A stretch of DNA of 64,000 bases, taken from assembly GCA_017535325.1 (NCBI GenBank), contig JAFXUC010000058.1, positions 1-64,000 on the forward strand, read 5' to 3'. The DNA is from Bacteroidales bacterium (GTDB taxonomy: Bacteria > Bacteroidota > Bacteroidia > Bacteroidales > UBA3824). A model generated the notes under the pieces. It was not told the DNA's origin. It did not search any database and saw only the letters and a list, made by a program, of their open reading frames with translations. Each line of letters opens with the position of its first letter. Position 1 is the stretch's first letter. Positions 41,990 to 51,284 of this stretch are shown piece by piece. Position numbers and translations under genes: made by a program.

Positions 41990-44425
41990 TTATTTTATGA
42001 AAACCTTTTTCGTGATTTTGCCGGTTTTGACGATATAGATTCCGGACTTTCTTATGAAAATCTCATTGACATCAACGCCAGAAAAAACTTTTCTGCCCGA
42101 AATATTGTAAACTTCTACTTTGCCGGTTATGTTTTCAAGTCTTATCGTATTGCCGTAACTGAAAATTTTTCCCGGCTCAATGTCGGCAAATCTGACGGGT
42201 GTTTCAGATTGAAGAATTTCGATTTCGTAAGTTAATTCTCTGCCGGCGTATGTTACGGTGAGAGTCTGTCTGCCGGGCTGTGAGGAGTCAAAACCGCTTA
42301 CCTGATGTGCTGTTATGCTCAAAACGTCTTCGGTTTCGTCTTCGTAGACAACGTGTATTTTGCCGCCGGTAACATCTAATGCTTCTCTCTGATAATATGT
42401 AGTTTTTGTGGGCGTTTTGTAGATTTCGGCAAAGACTACGGGGCTTTTCAAAACGGTAATTTCCAATGACGTTGACCAGTTTTGATAAGTGATTTCAAGT
42501 GTTACCGTGCCGGCAGTGTCGCTCGAAAATCCCGAAACCATTTCCGTGGTCAAAGGTGTCTCGTCAAAACTCTTGTCGTTGTATACCAACTGTACGGTCG
42601 CGCTGTCCAAAGACAACTCTTCGCCGATTAGATATTCTGTTTGAGGTGCTTTTGAAATTCTGATTCCCGTTTCATGTTTTAAGACTTCTATCGGGTAAGT
42701 TATGAGTCTGCCCAAATACGAGACTTGCAGCGTATATTTGCCGCCTTTTTCCGATGAGAAGTTTGTAACCATGGATTTGAGAATTTTGGTGTCCTGCGAT
42801 GTGCCGTCAGAATATACTGCCGTTAATACGCCGTCAGAGACGTCCAATTCTTCGCCGACTTCGTAAATCTTTTTTGACGGCTGTTTTTTCATTGTAACTG
42901 TTCTTAAAACAACTTTTGAATTATCTACCGGCGAAATTTTTTCAACAATGTACGCCAAAGCCCCTACAAGCGGCGCGTTGAAGTCTGTGCCGCCGTAAGA
43001 CTGAGGATTGGAAAAACTGTCGTCATAATCCCCGCCGTTTAATGTACCGCCTACCAACAGTCCCAACTGACGGTATTTTGCGTTGTTTCCGCTTTCAAAC
43101 GCGGCCTCGGCTTCTCCCAAATCCGACCGGAAATAATTCGGATAGTTGGGCTTTTGCGGACTGTTGCCGCCGAAACCTGTGATAAACGAAAATTCTTTTG
43201 AATTGTCGCCCATGATATATTCCACCGTTTTCAGTACATTCGGATTTATATCTTTTGAGCCGTCAAGTTTTGAGTAAAGAGCCTGAGCAAACGCGCCTCC
43301 TGCGGCGTATTTGAGAGGTGCTTCATTGTTGTTTGAAATTATGATTCCGCCTTCGGCAGGGTAGGAGTTGACAAGGTTTTTTAGTCCTTCTTTTGCCTTT
43401 TCGTAGTACGTATTTTCCTGACCCATTGCACAATAGGCATAAAGCGCAACTTCTTCCGTGTTGTAGCAGTTGAGTATTGTGTGATGATTGTAATCATCAA
43501 TCCATTTTGAGGTGTATTCGTCGCATTTTTGTTTGTATGTCTCCTCACCTGTCGCACGGAAAAGTTCGGCGCAAAGTATGGTTAAGTCGGGATAAAATTT
43601 TCCTTTCGTGAAATTGCCTTCTTCGGTTTGGGTTGCAAATTCGTATGCGGTTTTGGCTTTTTGAAGGCATTTCACCGCGTAAATGTCGTCTGCTTTATAG
43701 AGCCTTGACATCGCAGCCAAAGACGCGCCGGCAAGTGCCGACATTGTCGTAGCCCTGCCTGTTGCCGCAGTAATTGTTCTTGCCGTATCGCTTTCTCCGC
43801 CTTCTGCTTTTGAAAATCCTGATTTATAAACAGATGTGCACCAGACTTTTTTGTCCAAGTTCAGGTCGCCTTTGAAACAGAAAAAAGTGTCCGCGCTGTA
43901 AACCGCCTTTTGAATAAAATCAGTTGCGTATTTACATTCGTTGAGTATGTCGGCTGTACCGTCGGGTTTGCCTTTCATGTCTTCCCAGTTGTATTTTCCG
44001 GAGACAATGTATCCGTTGAAATTTTCTGAATACAAATCGTCATATCCCAAAGTAAACTCGCTGTATCCCAAAAGCAGCATATAAACCGAATAGAAAAACG
44101 TCCGTCCGTCAAGCACGGAGCCTTCCGATGAAAACCAGCCGCCGGTAAGGTCGTAATTTTTGAGGTAATCCTTCATAAAGGATTTGCCGAAGTTGACGTC
44201 AGGGACTTTTACGACTTTCTTTTTAATGGAATCTGGTGCGTCTGAAAGGTCGTAATTCATGTCCCAGACAAGCCAGTTTGTGCCGCCGCCCATACGCTGC
44301 GAACCGTAAAAACGTGTTGTCATCCAAAGTGCTTTTTGATATTCCTCCGCTTCAAAAACGGGTGCCTGTGAAAATGAGTTCAGACAAAGGAAAAATGTAA
44401 ACAGAAGTGTGCAATATTTTTTCAT
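41990..44425 (-). CDS. GH9-like secreted protein with Ig-like domains and T9SS sorting signal, catalytic motifs altered
   Basis: An 811-aa protein with a signal peptide ending NSFSQ. Residues about 25-500 follow glycoside hydrolase family 9 (endoglucanase) order: YDLTGGWF (91-98), DGTADILNECKYATDFI (155-171), VEYIMGDN...FSFITGFGGNSP (401-423) and LLVGGTLNGGDYDD...DFNAPLVGALAYI (456-493). The usual DAGD after GGWY is SSEG here, the PHHR histidines are absent, and the NE/TE acid site reads SYGGTDFNA, so the expected catalytic residues are missing. Three bacterial Ig-like repeats (about 508-755) and a type A T9SS C-terminal domain ending ISGRKVFSGVDV...KKVFIK follow. It should be secreted across the outer membrane and attached to the surface, perhaps as a glycan-binding protein. 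Confidence 0.8.
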   Translation of the reverse strand: MKKYCTLLFTFFLCLNSFSQAPVFEAEEYQKALWMTTRFYGSQRMGGGTNWLVWDMNYDLSDAPDSIKKKVVKVPDVNFGKSFMKDYLKNYDLTGGWFSSEGSVLDGRTFFYSVYMLLLGYSEFTLGYDDLYSENFNGYIVSGKYNWEDMKGKPDGTADILNECKYATDFIQKAVYSADTFFCFKGDLNLDKKVWCTSVYKSGFSKAEGGESDTARTITAATGRATTMSALAGASLAAMSRLYKADDIYAVKCLQKAKTAYEFATQTEEGNFTKGKFYPDLTILCAELFRATGEETYKQKCDEYTSKWIDDYNHHTILNCYNTEEVALYAYCAMGQENTYYEKAKEGLKNLVNSYPAEGGIIISNNNEAPLKYAAGGAFAQALYSKLDGSKDINPNVLKTVEYIMGDNSKEFSFITGFGGNSPQKPNYPNYFRSDLGEAEAAFESGNNAKYRQLGLLVGGTLNGGDYDDSFSNPQSYGGTDFNAPLVGALAYIVEKISPVDNSKVVLRTVTMKKQPSKKIYEVGEELDVSDGVLTAVYSDGTSQDTKILKSMVTNFSSEKGGKYTLQVSYLGRLITYPIEVLKHETGIRISKAPQTEYLIGEELSLDSATVQLVYNDKSFDETPLTTEMVSGFSSDTAGTVTLEITYQNWSTSLEITVLKSPVVFAEIYKTPTKTTYYQREALDVTGGKIHVVYEDETEDVLSITAHQVSGFDSSQPGRQTLTVTYAGRELTYEIEILQSETPVRFADIEPGKIFSYGNTIRLENITGKVEVYNISGRKVFSGVDVNEIFIRKSGIYIVKTGKITKKVFIK

Positions 44426-44529
44426 ACTTTTTATTAATACGTTGATTTGACGTGCTGCAAAAATAACGCTTTTTCTGTTTAATTATTGTTAATTTTTGCC
44501 GTTAAAACCTAAAAACAAAAAAAAAGTGT

Positions 44530-44537
44530 TACCTTTG
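44530..44537 (+). promoter_or_regulatory. -7 element TACCTTTG before the lipid-kinase fusion gene
   Basis: Exact TAnnTTTG 31 nt before the ATG at 44569; no TTTG at the proper distance upstream, so the -33 half is weak. Confidence 0.45.
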
Positions 44538-44568
44538 TATTTGTGTTTTTATAAATTTTGTTTTGAAT

Positions 44569-46752
44569 ATGTCAGGGAAAATCAAAATACTTTTTATAGT
44601 CAACCCTATTTCGGGAATCGGCAGACAGAAAAAAATCGAACAATTAATCGAAAAAAATTTAGATACACAAAAGTTTGATTATCAGATAAGTTACACACAA
44701 TATGCCGGTCATGCCACCAAAATAGCCGAAGAGTCTGTCAACAATTTTGACGTGATAACGGCTGTCGGCGGCGACGGCTCCATCAACGAAATCGCAAAAA
44801 CCTTGGCTGGGACGGAAACCGCCCTCGCGATAATTCCGTGCGGCTCAGGCAACGGTCTTGCGCGTGCCTTGGGCATACCTGTACTGCCTAATCTGGCAAT
44901 AAAATATTTGAACAAAGCCGAATTCAAAATGATTGACACCTGTGAGGTCAACAAGCAGTTTTTTCTCTCGCTTGCCGGCGCGGGTTACGATTCGCAGGTC
45001 GCAAGGCGTTACCAGTTTTTGGAGGGACGCGGTTTCAAGACTTATTTCAAGGCGATTGTCGGCTCGTTTTTCAATTACAACCCGCTTGAATACACCCTCA
45101 ACATCGACGGCAAAGAAATAAAAAGGACGGCTCTTTTGATAACTGTCTGCAATTCGTCGCAATACGGTTACGGTTTTAAAATTTCGCCCGAAGCGGAGTT
45201 GGACGACGGACTTCTTGATGTCGTCATCGTTAAAAAACCGCAACTTTGGAGAGTGCCTTTTGTGATGATTAACATTGCCTTGGGTCAGGCTCACAAGTCA
45301 AAATGTTTTGAAATAATCCGTTGCCGCAAGGTGGAATTGTTAGGCAACAAAAAAGGCTGGATTAATCTTGACGGCGAGGCTTTAAGGCTTGACCAAAGTC
45401 TTGATTTTGTGGTAAAAGAGCATAACATCGTGCTGTTTTGTCAGCCGCCGCTGTTTCCTAATCCCAACGAATTGGTAAAAAAACTGTTGGAAAAGCAAAA
45501 GGCGCAGTTAAAAAAAGTGGTGGCTGCGGCAAAAAAAACGCTGCCTCTGTTTCTCTGCTTTTTTTTTATGCTTTTGAGTTGTAAAACTCCTCAGCCGCTC
45601 AGTCTTGTTCCGGGAAAAGCGCGTTTGTCAGATGAATATAAGTCTGTTATCGACAGCATAGTCTCTGATGCAATCTCTCAGAGGGCTATGCCGGGTTGCA
45701 GAATTTACTGCTCTGTAAACCATTATACGGTGTTTGACGAAAGTTACGGATACTTTACTTACGACAGCATAAAAAAAGTCAACGATTCTACTTTTTATGA
45801 TTTGGCGTCGGTTACAAAAATTGCTGCCTCGGCGTTGGTTTTGATGAAGTTGTACGAGGACAAAAAAATTGATTTGGACTTGCCTTTGACCGAGTATTTT
45901 CACGGTTTGGATTCCAACGGCGCAACCTTGAAAGACGCTTTGGCTCATCAGGCGGGTTTTCGTCCGGCGTTGGACTGGGTCGGAAAAAATAAAAACCTTG
46001 CCGCAGAAGTCCTTGCTTCGCCGGAGAATTACGACATTCAAAAAGCAAGAAAACAACTTGCGGAATTTATTGTAAACCAGCCGCTTAAACCCAAAGGCGA
46101 ATACTTGTATTCCGACCTTGGATTTTTTCTTTACACATCGTTTCCTAAAAAATTTTACGGTAAGGATTTCGACGTTTTTCTTTACGACACGTTTTACCGT
46201 CCGATGGGCTTAAAAATGCGGTTCAACCCTTACGGCAAACTTCTTCAAAACATTCCGCCGACCGAAAACGACACTCTTTGGCGCAAAAAAATTGTCTGCG
46301 GTCAGGTGCATGACGAAGGCGCGGTTTTGATGGGCGGCATATCGGGACACGCGGGTCTGTTTTCCGGGGCGCGGGATTTGGCTGTTTTGCTGCAAATGCT
46401 CTTGGACAAAGGCAGTTATGACGGCAAAAAATATTTTGAACCGGAGACGGTTGAAATGTTTACCTCGCAAGCCTTTGAGGGCAACCGCCGGGGTTTGGTT
46501 TTTGACAAGCCGGTGATTGACAGCACTTTGAACGGAACGCCGTCAAAAATGGCAAGTCCGAAAAGTTTCGGACATACGGGTTTTACTGGGGCTTTTGTCT
46601 GGGCTGACCCGAAATATAATATGGTGTTTGTTTTTTTGTGCAACAGCACTTTTCCTGACCGGAGCAGAATGTTGATGAAACTTGACGTCAGGACAAAAAT
46701 TCATGACGAATTTTATAAAGCCATGGAAAACGACGGAATAGTTTTTGATTAA
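44569..46752 (+). CDS. Diacylglycerol/lipid kinase fused to a beta-lactamase-like serine hydrolase lipoprotein
   Basis: A 727-aa open frame from ATG 44569. Residues 1-about 305 are a DagK/YegS-type lipid kinase: NPISGIGRQ, AVGGDGSINEIA, PCGSGNGLARALGI and LLDVVIVKKP. Residues about 365-727 are a class C beta-lactamase/esterase-like domain: SVTK (SxxK), YSDLG (YxN position) and GHTGFTG (KTG position). Between them KKTLPLFLCFFFMLLSCKTP looks exactly like a lipoprotein signal peptide, with Cys near residue 338. Thus either one chain is anchored through this segment, or translation restarts at the in-frame GTG codons 45517/45520 to give a separate lipoprotein. An A8 tract at 45531-45538 in the junction makes an indel in the sequence or in the population possible. 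Confidence 0.8.
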   Translation: MSGKIKILFIVNPISGIGRQKKIEQLIEKNLDTQKFDYQISYTQYAGHATKIAEESVNNFDVITAVGGDGSINEIAKTLAGTETALAIIPCGSGNGLARALGIPVLPNLAIKYLNKAEFKMIDTCEVNKQFFLSLAGAGYDSQVARRYQFLEGRGFKTYFKAIVGSFFNYNPLEYTLNIDGKEIKRTALLITVCNSSQYGYGFKISPEAELDDGLLDVVIVKKPQLWRVPFVMINIALGQAHKSKCFEIIRCRKVELLGNKKGWINLDGEALRLDQSLDFVVKEHNIVLFCQPPLFPNPNELVKKLLEKQKAQLKKVVAAAKKTLPLFLCFFFMLLSCKTPQPLSLVPGKARLSDEYKSVIDSIVSDAISQRAMPGCRIYCSVNHYTVFDESYGYFTYDSIKKVNDSTFYDLASVTKIAASALVLMKLYEDKKIDLDLPLTEYFHGLDSNGATLKDALAHQAGFRPALDWVGKNKNLAAEVLASPENYDIQKARKQLAEFIVNQPLKPKGEYLYSDLGFFLYTSFPKKFYGKDFDVFLYDTFYRPMGLKMRFNPYGKLLQNIPPTENDTLWRKKIVCGQVHDEGAVLMGGISGHAGLFSGARDLAVLLQMLLDKGSYDGKKYFEPETVEMFTSQAFEGNRRGLVFDKPVIDSTLNGTPSKMASPKSFGHTGFTGAFVWADPKYNMVFVFLCNSTFPDRSRMLMKLDVRTKIHDEFYKAMENDGIVFD

Positions 46753-46763
46753 TTTTGGTTATT

Positions 46764-47912
46764 ATGAATATTTTTAAAAAGTTTTTTAACGCGGTCAACA
46801 ATTCACCTTTTTCCTACGTTGCCAAAAAAGACAAACGTCAGGTTATTACGCTGATAGTCATTATTTTCGCTGCACTTTTTTTGACAAAAGTTTCGCAAAA
46901 AGTTGCCGCTGAAAATGCGCCTGAAATTCCCGAAAGCGAACTTTCCGGTTTTAATCAGCGTCTTAAAGATTTGGATGTAATTTACCGCGAAAAACTTCAA
47001 GCCGACACTCTCAACCGTTTGGAGCAGTATATTGTGAGCCGTTACGACAGCCTCAAACTTTTTAAATTCAATCCTAACACGGTTTCAAAAGAGGATTTGG
47101 CAAGGCTTGGTTTTACAGACAAACAGATTTCCAACCTCTTGAATTACAGACATAACGGCGGCGTTTTTAAGACGGCTGAGGATTTCAGAAAACTCTACGG
47201 ACTTAGGACTATGCAGTTTAATTTTTTGAAGGATTATTTGTATTTTCAAGATACTGTGCAGCCTGAAAAAGAGACGGTTACAATCGAAAAAATGTCAGAA
47301 AAGTATTTTGATTTTGACCCGAATTTCATCACGCGTGAGGATATGTACAAAATGGGATTTTCGACCAAGCAAATCGAGGCTTTTATGCAATTACGCGACG
47401 AAAAAGGTAAAAAGTTTTATGTCAAAAAAGATTTTTCAACTGTCTTTTTTATTGATAATCAAAAATATAAGGAACTTGAAAAATACATTGAAATCGATTT
47501 GGAAAAACTTTTTAACGGCAAAAAACTTTTCGACTTGAATTTAGCCTCGGAAGACGAATTAGTAGAAGCGGGCTTTTCTCACGGAGAGGCTGCTGAGGTT
47601 ATAAAATTCCGCGAAAAAGTCGGATTTTTTTACGCGCCGTGGCAACTTTCCGACTGCATAAAATATGATAGGGCAAACCTCTTAAAAAACAACGTCTACA
47701 CATGTCAAAGCGTTGAGTTAAAGACAATAGACCTTAACACAATAGCAGAAAACGACTTAAAAAATCACCCGTATTTTACTAATTTTCAAGTAGAAAAAAT
47801 TTTGGAATACCGCAATTCGGGCAAAGTTTTTAAGCACATTGCTGACTTACAAACCCTTAACGCCTTTTCAGAAAAGGATTTGAAAAAGTTAAAGCATTAT
47901 TTGACTTTTTAG
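46764..47912 (+). CDS. Membrane-anchored helix-hairpin-helix (ComEA-like) repeat protein
   Basis: 382 aa from ATG 46764. One membrane segment (about 29-48) is followed by a short linker and four helix-hairpin-helix units, each opening with a FxxN/LN motif: FNPNTVSKEDLARLGF, FDPNFITREDMYKMGF, FDLNLASEDELVEAGF and IDLNTIAENDLKNHPYF. ComEA-type units bind DNA without sequence preference, in competence or in surface/periplasmic DNA handling. No other competence gene is nearby. It starts 11 nt after the kinase fusion and probably shares its transcript. Confidence 0.82.
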   Translation: MNIFKKFFNAVNNSPFSYVAKKDKRQVITLIVIIFAALFLTKVSQKVAAENAPEIPESELSGFNQRLKDLDVIYREKLQADTLNRLEQYIVSRYDSLKLFKFNPNTVSKEDLARLGFTDKQISNLLNYRHNGGVFKTAEDFRKLYGLRTMQFNFLKDYLYFQDTVQPEKETVTIEKMSEKYFDFDPNFITREDMYKMGFSTKQIEAFMQLRDEKGKKFYVKKDFSTVFFIDNQKYKELEKYIEIDLEKLFNGKKLFDLNLASEDELVEAGFSHGEAAEVIKFREKVGFFYAPWQLSDCIKYDRANLLKNNVYTCQSVELKTIDLNTIAENDLKNHPYFTNFQVEKILEYRNSGKVFKHIADLQTLNAFSEKDLKKLKHYLTF

Positions 47913-47918
47913 AAATTT

Positions 47919-48749
47919 TTAATCATCGTATGCTGAGGGCAGACGTTTGATTCTTGTAGGGTCAAAATCGTAATTCTCTAAAAACCAAGATTTTAATTTC
48001 TTATTAACTTTCAGATATTCAACGATTTCGGTCTCGTCGTTGTCCCTGAACCACATAACCATGTTTTTGATTGCGGTCTGCCAGCGTTGTGTGTCAAAAA
48101 AGCCGTAAACTATCGCCGACAAAACCACCGACAAAATCATCAGCGAAATGCCTATGCTGTCGTAATACGGGTATTTTATGTACGTAAAAATGCCGCTTAC
48201 CAAAAGACAAACGCTTGATACTCCGATAATTATAAGATTTCTTTTCCAAGGATAACGGTCGCATTTTTCGGCGATTTCTTCGATTCGGGCTTTGATATTT
48301 TCCTGCTTTTCTTTCGCGGCTTTTTCTGCCGCAGCCTTCAAAAGCGGGTCAACGTTGTTCAAAGCGCGGTTAAAATAATTCATAACGAGCGTCATGTTTT
48401 GCGGCGCGGTTTTGCCCTCCGAGCCGTCAAAAAGAAGAAGATAATTTTGTCCGCCGTCAACGCTGAAAACCAAACAGTTATCGTCGTTAAAAACCGGCAA
48501 TAAATTTAAATTCAACTGTCCGAAAGTAAGCGTTATGGTGTTTAACGCGCCGTCAAAATGCCACAGCCCGCTTGCATTGTTGCCGTTATCAGAGATGAAA
48601 GCGTTGTTGTCGCTTTTAAAAAACAGAAAAATCTGTTTTCCGTTTTCGTCAAAAATTTGCCATGTTTTGTCGCAAAAGTTTTTTGAAACCTCAAATTTGC
48701 GGCTGTATTGCGCTAAATGACTGATTATTTCGAGTTTGTAAGTTTTCAT
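47919..48749 (-). CDS. Membrane protein with soluble N-terminal domain, unknown function
   Basis: 276 aa from ATG 48749 (MKTYKLEIISHLAQYSRKF); a longer frame from 48770 adds seven residues without support. Residues 1-125 look like a beta-rich cytoplasmic domain (FDENGKQIFLFFKS, SVDGGQNYLLLFDGSEG). A charged helix (about 135-165) leads to two membrane segments (about 168-190 and 200-222), and a short acidic-to-basic tail follows. TAAATTTG on the minus strand (48768-48775) could be its -7 element. It ends 6 nt from the convergent HhH gene. No family recognised. Confidence 0.65.
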   Translation of the reverse strand: MKTYKLEIISHLAQYSRKFEVSKNFCDKTWQIFDENGKQIFLFFKSDNNAFISDNGNNASGLWHFDGALNTITLTFGQLNLNLLPVFNDDNCLVFSVDGGQNYLLLFDGSEGKTAPQNMTLVMNYFNRALNNVDPLLKAAAEKAAKEKQENIKARIEEIAEKCDRYPWKRNLIIIGVSSVCLLVSGIFTYIKYPYYDSIGISLMILSVVLSAIVYGFFDTQRWQTAIKNMVMWFRDNDETEIVEYLKVNKKLKSWFLENYDFDPTRIKRLPSAYDD

Positions 48750-48837
48750 CGATGAAAAATTTTGCCGCAAATTTACAAAAAGAAACTTTAAATATGAAAA
48801 AAAATTATTAGTTTTGCACGGAATTTAAACGTACACA

Positions 48838-50595
48838 ATGGAATTTTTTAATAATCTCAGGGATTTGTTTGTTTTTAATCCCGACGAACCTTTGATTTTC
48901 AGCAGCGGGCATTTTTTGCTGCTGTTTATAGTTTGTTTAACGGTTTATAATCTGATTTTCAGACACAAAACGGCTGTTTCGCTCTATATCGTGGCGTTCA
49001 GTTTGTTTTTCTATTATAAGAGCAGCGGACTTTATCTTTGGATTCTGGTCTTGACGACGGTTTTGAGTTATCTTTTCGGAAAACTTTTGTCAGAGGCTAA
49101 AACTGAAACAGGGAAAAAACTCTGGCTTGTTTCGGGCGTTGTGCCGCCGCTTTTGCTTTTGGCATATTTTAAATATACCAACTTTCTGATTTTCAACTTT
49201 TCACAAATCATCGGCGAAAATTTTGCCTTTCAGGAGATTTTTCTGCCCGTGGGAATTTCGTTTTACACGTTTCAAAGTTTGAGTTACATAATTGACGTTT
49301 ACCGCAAAAACGTAGAACCCGCTGAAAGTCTGTTGGATTTTGCGTTTTATCTGACGTTTTTTCCGCAGTTGGTGGCGGGTCCTATCGTAAAGGCAAACTT
49401 GTTTTTGCCGCAACTCAAAAAAACGCCGGATGTAAGTATGACTCAGGCGTATGAAGGTCTTTGGATGATAATTTTGGGACTTTTTAAGAAGGCTGTCATC
49501 GCCGATTATATTGCGCAATACAACGACCTGATTTTTGCCGCGCCGCAAAACTACAACGGCTTTGAAAACCTGATGGCGGTTTACGGTTACGCTTTGCAAA
49601 TTTTTTGCGACTTTTCGGGCTATTCCGACATGGCAATCGGTATCGGCAAAATCATGGGTTACGACCTCGGCGTCAACTTTTTGAGCCCTTACAAAAGCCG
49701 CAGTGTTTCAGAGTTTTGGAAACGCTGGCATATTTCCCTGTCGAGTTGGTTGCAGGAGTATCTGTACATTCCGCTGGGCGGCAACAGAACGGTTTCGGCG
49801 TTTTCGGTCTATGCCGTGCCGGTGATTTTGATTTTGATGTCGGCGTTAACGTGTTCATTACCATACACTTTGGCGTTGACGGCGGTCTCAGCGGCAGGTT
49901 TGGCAGCATACAAAACAAGAAAGAACTTTTTGGTAGTTTTAACTCTTGTTTCGGCGACTGTTTATGCGGTTGCAGTGTTTTTTGAATCGGTTTTTTGCTC
50001 TCTGACGGTTGCCGTTTGCATTGCCGTTTGGATAATTTCAATCGCAAAACCCGACTCTTCAAAAATGATAAAAACCGACGTTAACTTGCTCTTAACCATG
50101 TTGATAGGCGGTTTGTGGCACGGTGCGGCGTGGAAGTTTGTTTTTTGGGGCGGGGCTCACGGGGTTGCCCTCGGCGTTGACAAACTGTTTAAAAAGATTT
50201 TGCCGCAGGACAACAAAGCGGTAACGTTTTTTTCGTGGCTTCTGACTTTTAATTTCGTGGTTTTCTTATGGATGTTTTTCCGCGCTAACGATATTGAAAA
50301 CGAAGGAGTTACGGTTTCTGCGTTTGAAGTGCCGTTTGTGATGTTAACGCAAATTTTTGAAAACTTTGACATAACGTTTTTCACGCATTTTTGGGACGCG
50401 AGAGCCTTGTGGATAGTTTTGACGGTCTTCGGTTTTATCTGTCATGCAATACCTGAAAACGGGGCAAAAAAATGCCGCGATATTTTCGTCAAATCCAATA
50501 TCGCGGTCAAAATAATTATACTTCTGATTGTAATTCAATTAGTTGTACAGTTTCAGAGCGAAACCGTTCAACCGTTTATTTATTTTCAGTTTTAG
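48838..50595 (+). CDS. MBOAT family O-acyltransferase (AlgI/DltB-like) with an extra membrane block
   Basis: A 585-aa polytopic enzyme, about 100 residues longer than typical AlgI-like members. FLPVGISFYTFQSLSYIIDVYR, FPQLVAGPIVK, FSGYSDMAIGIGKIMGYDL and PYKSRSVSEFWKRWHISLSSWLQEYLYIPLGGNR are family hallmarks; the catalytic His is in LLLTMLIGGLWHGAAW. Normally GGNR is followed within about ten residues by the NLLLTM helix; here about 95 residues with some four hydrophobic helices are inserted (roughly residues 318-414). Such enzymes pass acyl groups from the cytoplasm to extracellular polysaccharides or teichoic acids. No SGNH-type partner gene is adjacent. A -7 element TAGTTTTG is at 48809-48816. 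Confidence 0.9.
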   Translation: MEFFNNLRDLFVFNPDEPLIFSSGHFLLLFIVCLTVYNLIFRHKTAVSLYIVAFSLFFYYKSSGLYLWILVLTTVLSYLFGKLLSEAKTETGKKLWLVSGVVPPLLLLAYFKYTNFLIFNFSQIIGENFAFQEIFLPVGISFYTFQSLSYIIDVYRKNVEPAESLLDFAFYLTFFPQLVAGPIVKANLFLPQLKKTPDVSMTQAYEGLWMIILGLFKKAVIADYIAQYNDLIFAAPQNYNGFENLMAVYGYALQIFCDFSGYSDMAIGIGKIMGYDLGVNFLSPYKSRSVSEFWKRWHISLSSWLQEYLYIPLGGNRTVSAFSVYAVPVILILMSALTCSLPYTLALTAVSAAGLAAYKTRKNFLVVLTLVSATVYAVAVFFESVFCSLTVAVCIAVWIISIAKPDSSKMIKTDVNLLLTMLIGGLWHGAAWKFVFWGGAHGVALGVDKLFKKILPQDNKAVTFFSWLLTFNFVVFLWMFFRANDIENEGVTVSAFEVPFVMLTQIFENFDITFFTHFWDARALWIVLTVFGFICHAIPENGAKKCRDIFVKSNIAVKIIILLIVIQLVVQFQSETVQPFIYFQF

Positions 50596-51170
50596 AGTAC
50601 AAACGAAATACCTATTTGGAAGAATGAGAAATTAGTGGTTTGCAGTTCGCTGTAAAATGCGAAATTTCCCATAATATAGCGGACTCCTGCAAAACCGAAA
50701 CAGTCAAAATCAGAAGGACTGCCATGGTCATCAGTGTGTCCGTTTGCATCTTTTCTTTTGTATCTGTCCTGACGGAAACCAAGTCCTACACCGGCGTAGG
50801 TATCAAGATTGCGCACCCATGTATAGTGCAATGCGCCGCGTGTGCCTAATCTGAAACGGTTGTCAATGAATTTGTCTCCGTTCCATTTTTCTCTGCCGCC
50901 GCCGATTCCGAAATATCCGCCGCCGCTTATTGAGCCGTTGCTGTTGATGATGTTGCCCAAAAATGCGTAGTCAACTGCCGCGTTGAAAGTCGGCACAATA
51001 AAATGTCCGTCGTAATAATGGTATCCGACGAAGTCAGAGTTGCCTAAACCCAAACCGAGATTAATTCCTAACGAGCCTGTCGGAAATGCGCAGCCTTGCG
51101 CCGAAACGGTTTTTGCGCCAAAAACGCAGATTACGGTCAAAACCGTTAAAAGTAAAAAAAATCTTTTCAT
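50592..51170 (-). CDS. Outer-membrane beta-barrel protein, unknown function
   Basis: 192 aa with a signal peptide ending KTVSAQG. The mature protein is rich in Gly and aromatic residues in alternating strands (GSLGINLGLGLGNSDFVGYHYY, GGGYFGIGGG, YAGVGLGFRQD, FDCFGFAGVRYIMGNFAFYSE) and ends FFQIGISFVL, as in small outer-membrane barrels. TAACTTTG on the minus strand (51211-51218) is a possible -7 element. The 3' end overlaps the convergent MBOAT gene by four bases. Confidence 0.72.
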   Translation of the reverse strand: MKRFFLLLTVLTVICVFGAKTVSAQGCAFPTGSLGINLGLGLGNSDFVGYHYYDGHFIVPTFNAAVDYAFLGNIINSNGSISGGGYFGIGGGREKWNGDKFIDNRFRLGTRGALHYTWVRNLDTYAGVGLGFRQDRYKRKDANGHTDDHGSPSDFDCFGFAGVRYIMGNFAFYSELQTTNFSFFQIGISFVL

Positions 51171-51284
51171 GTTTTAATTTTTTTATGTGGTTTTTAAAAA
51201 AAATTTGCTGCAAAGTTAAATATAATTCTTATAAAGTTAAAAAAAATTGTAAATTTGCATTTTTAAAAAAACTTTGGTAAAAAT

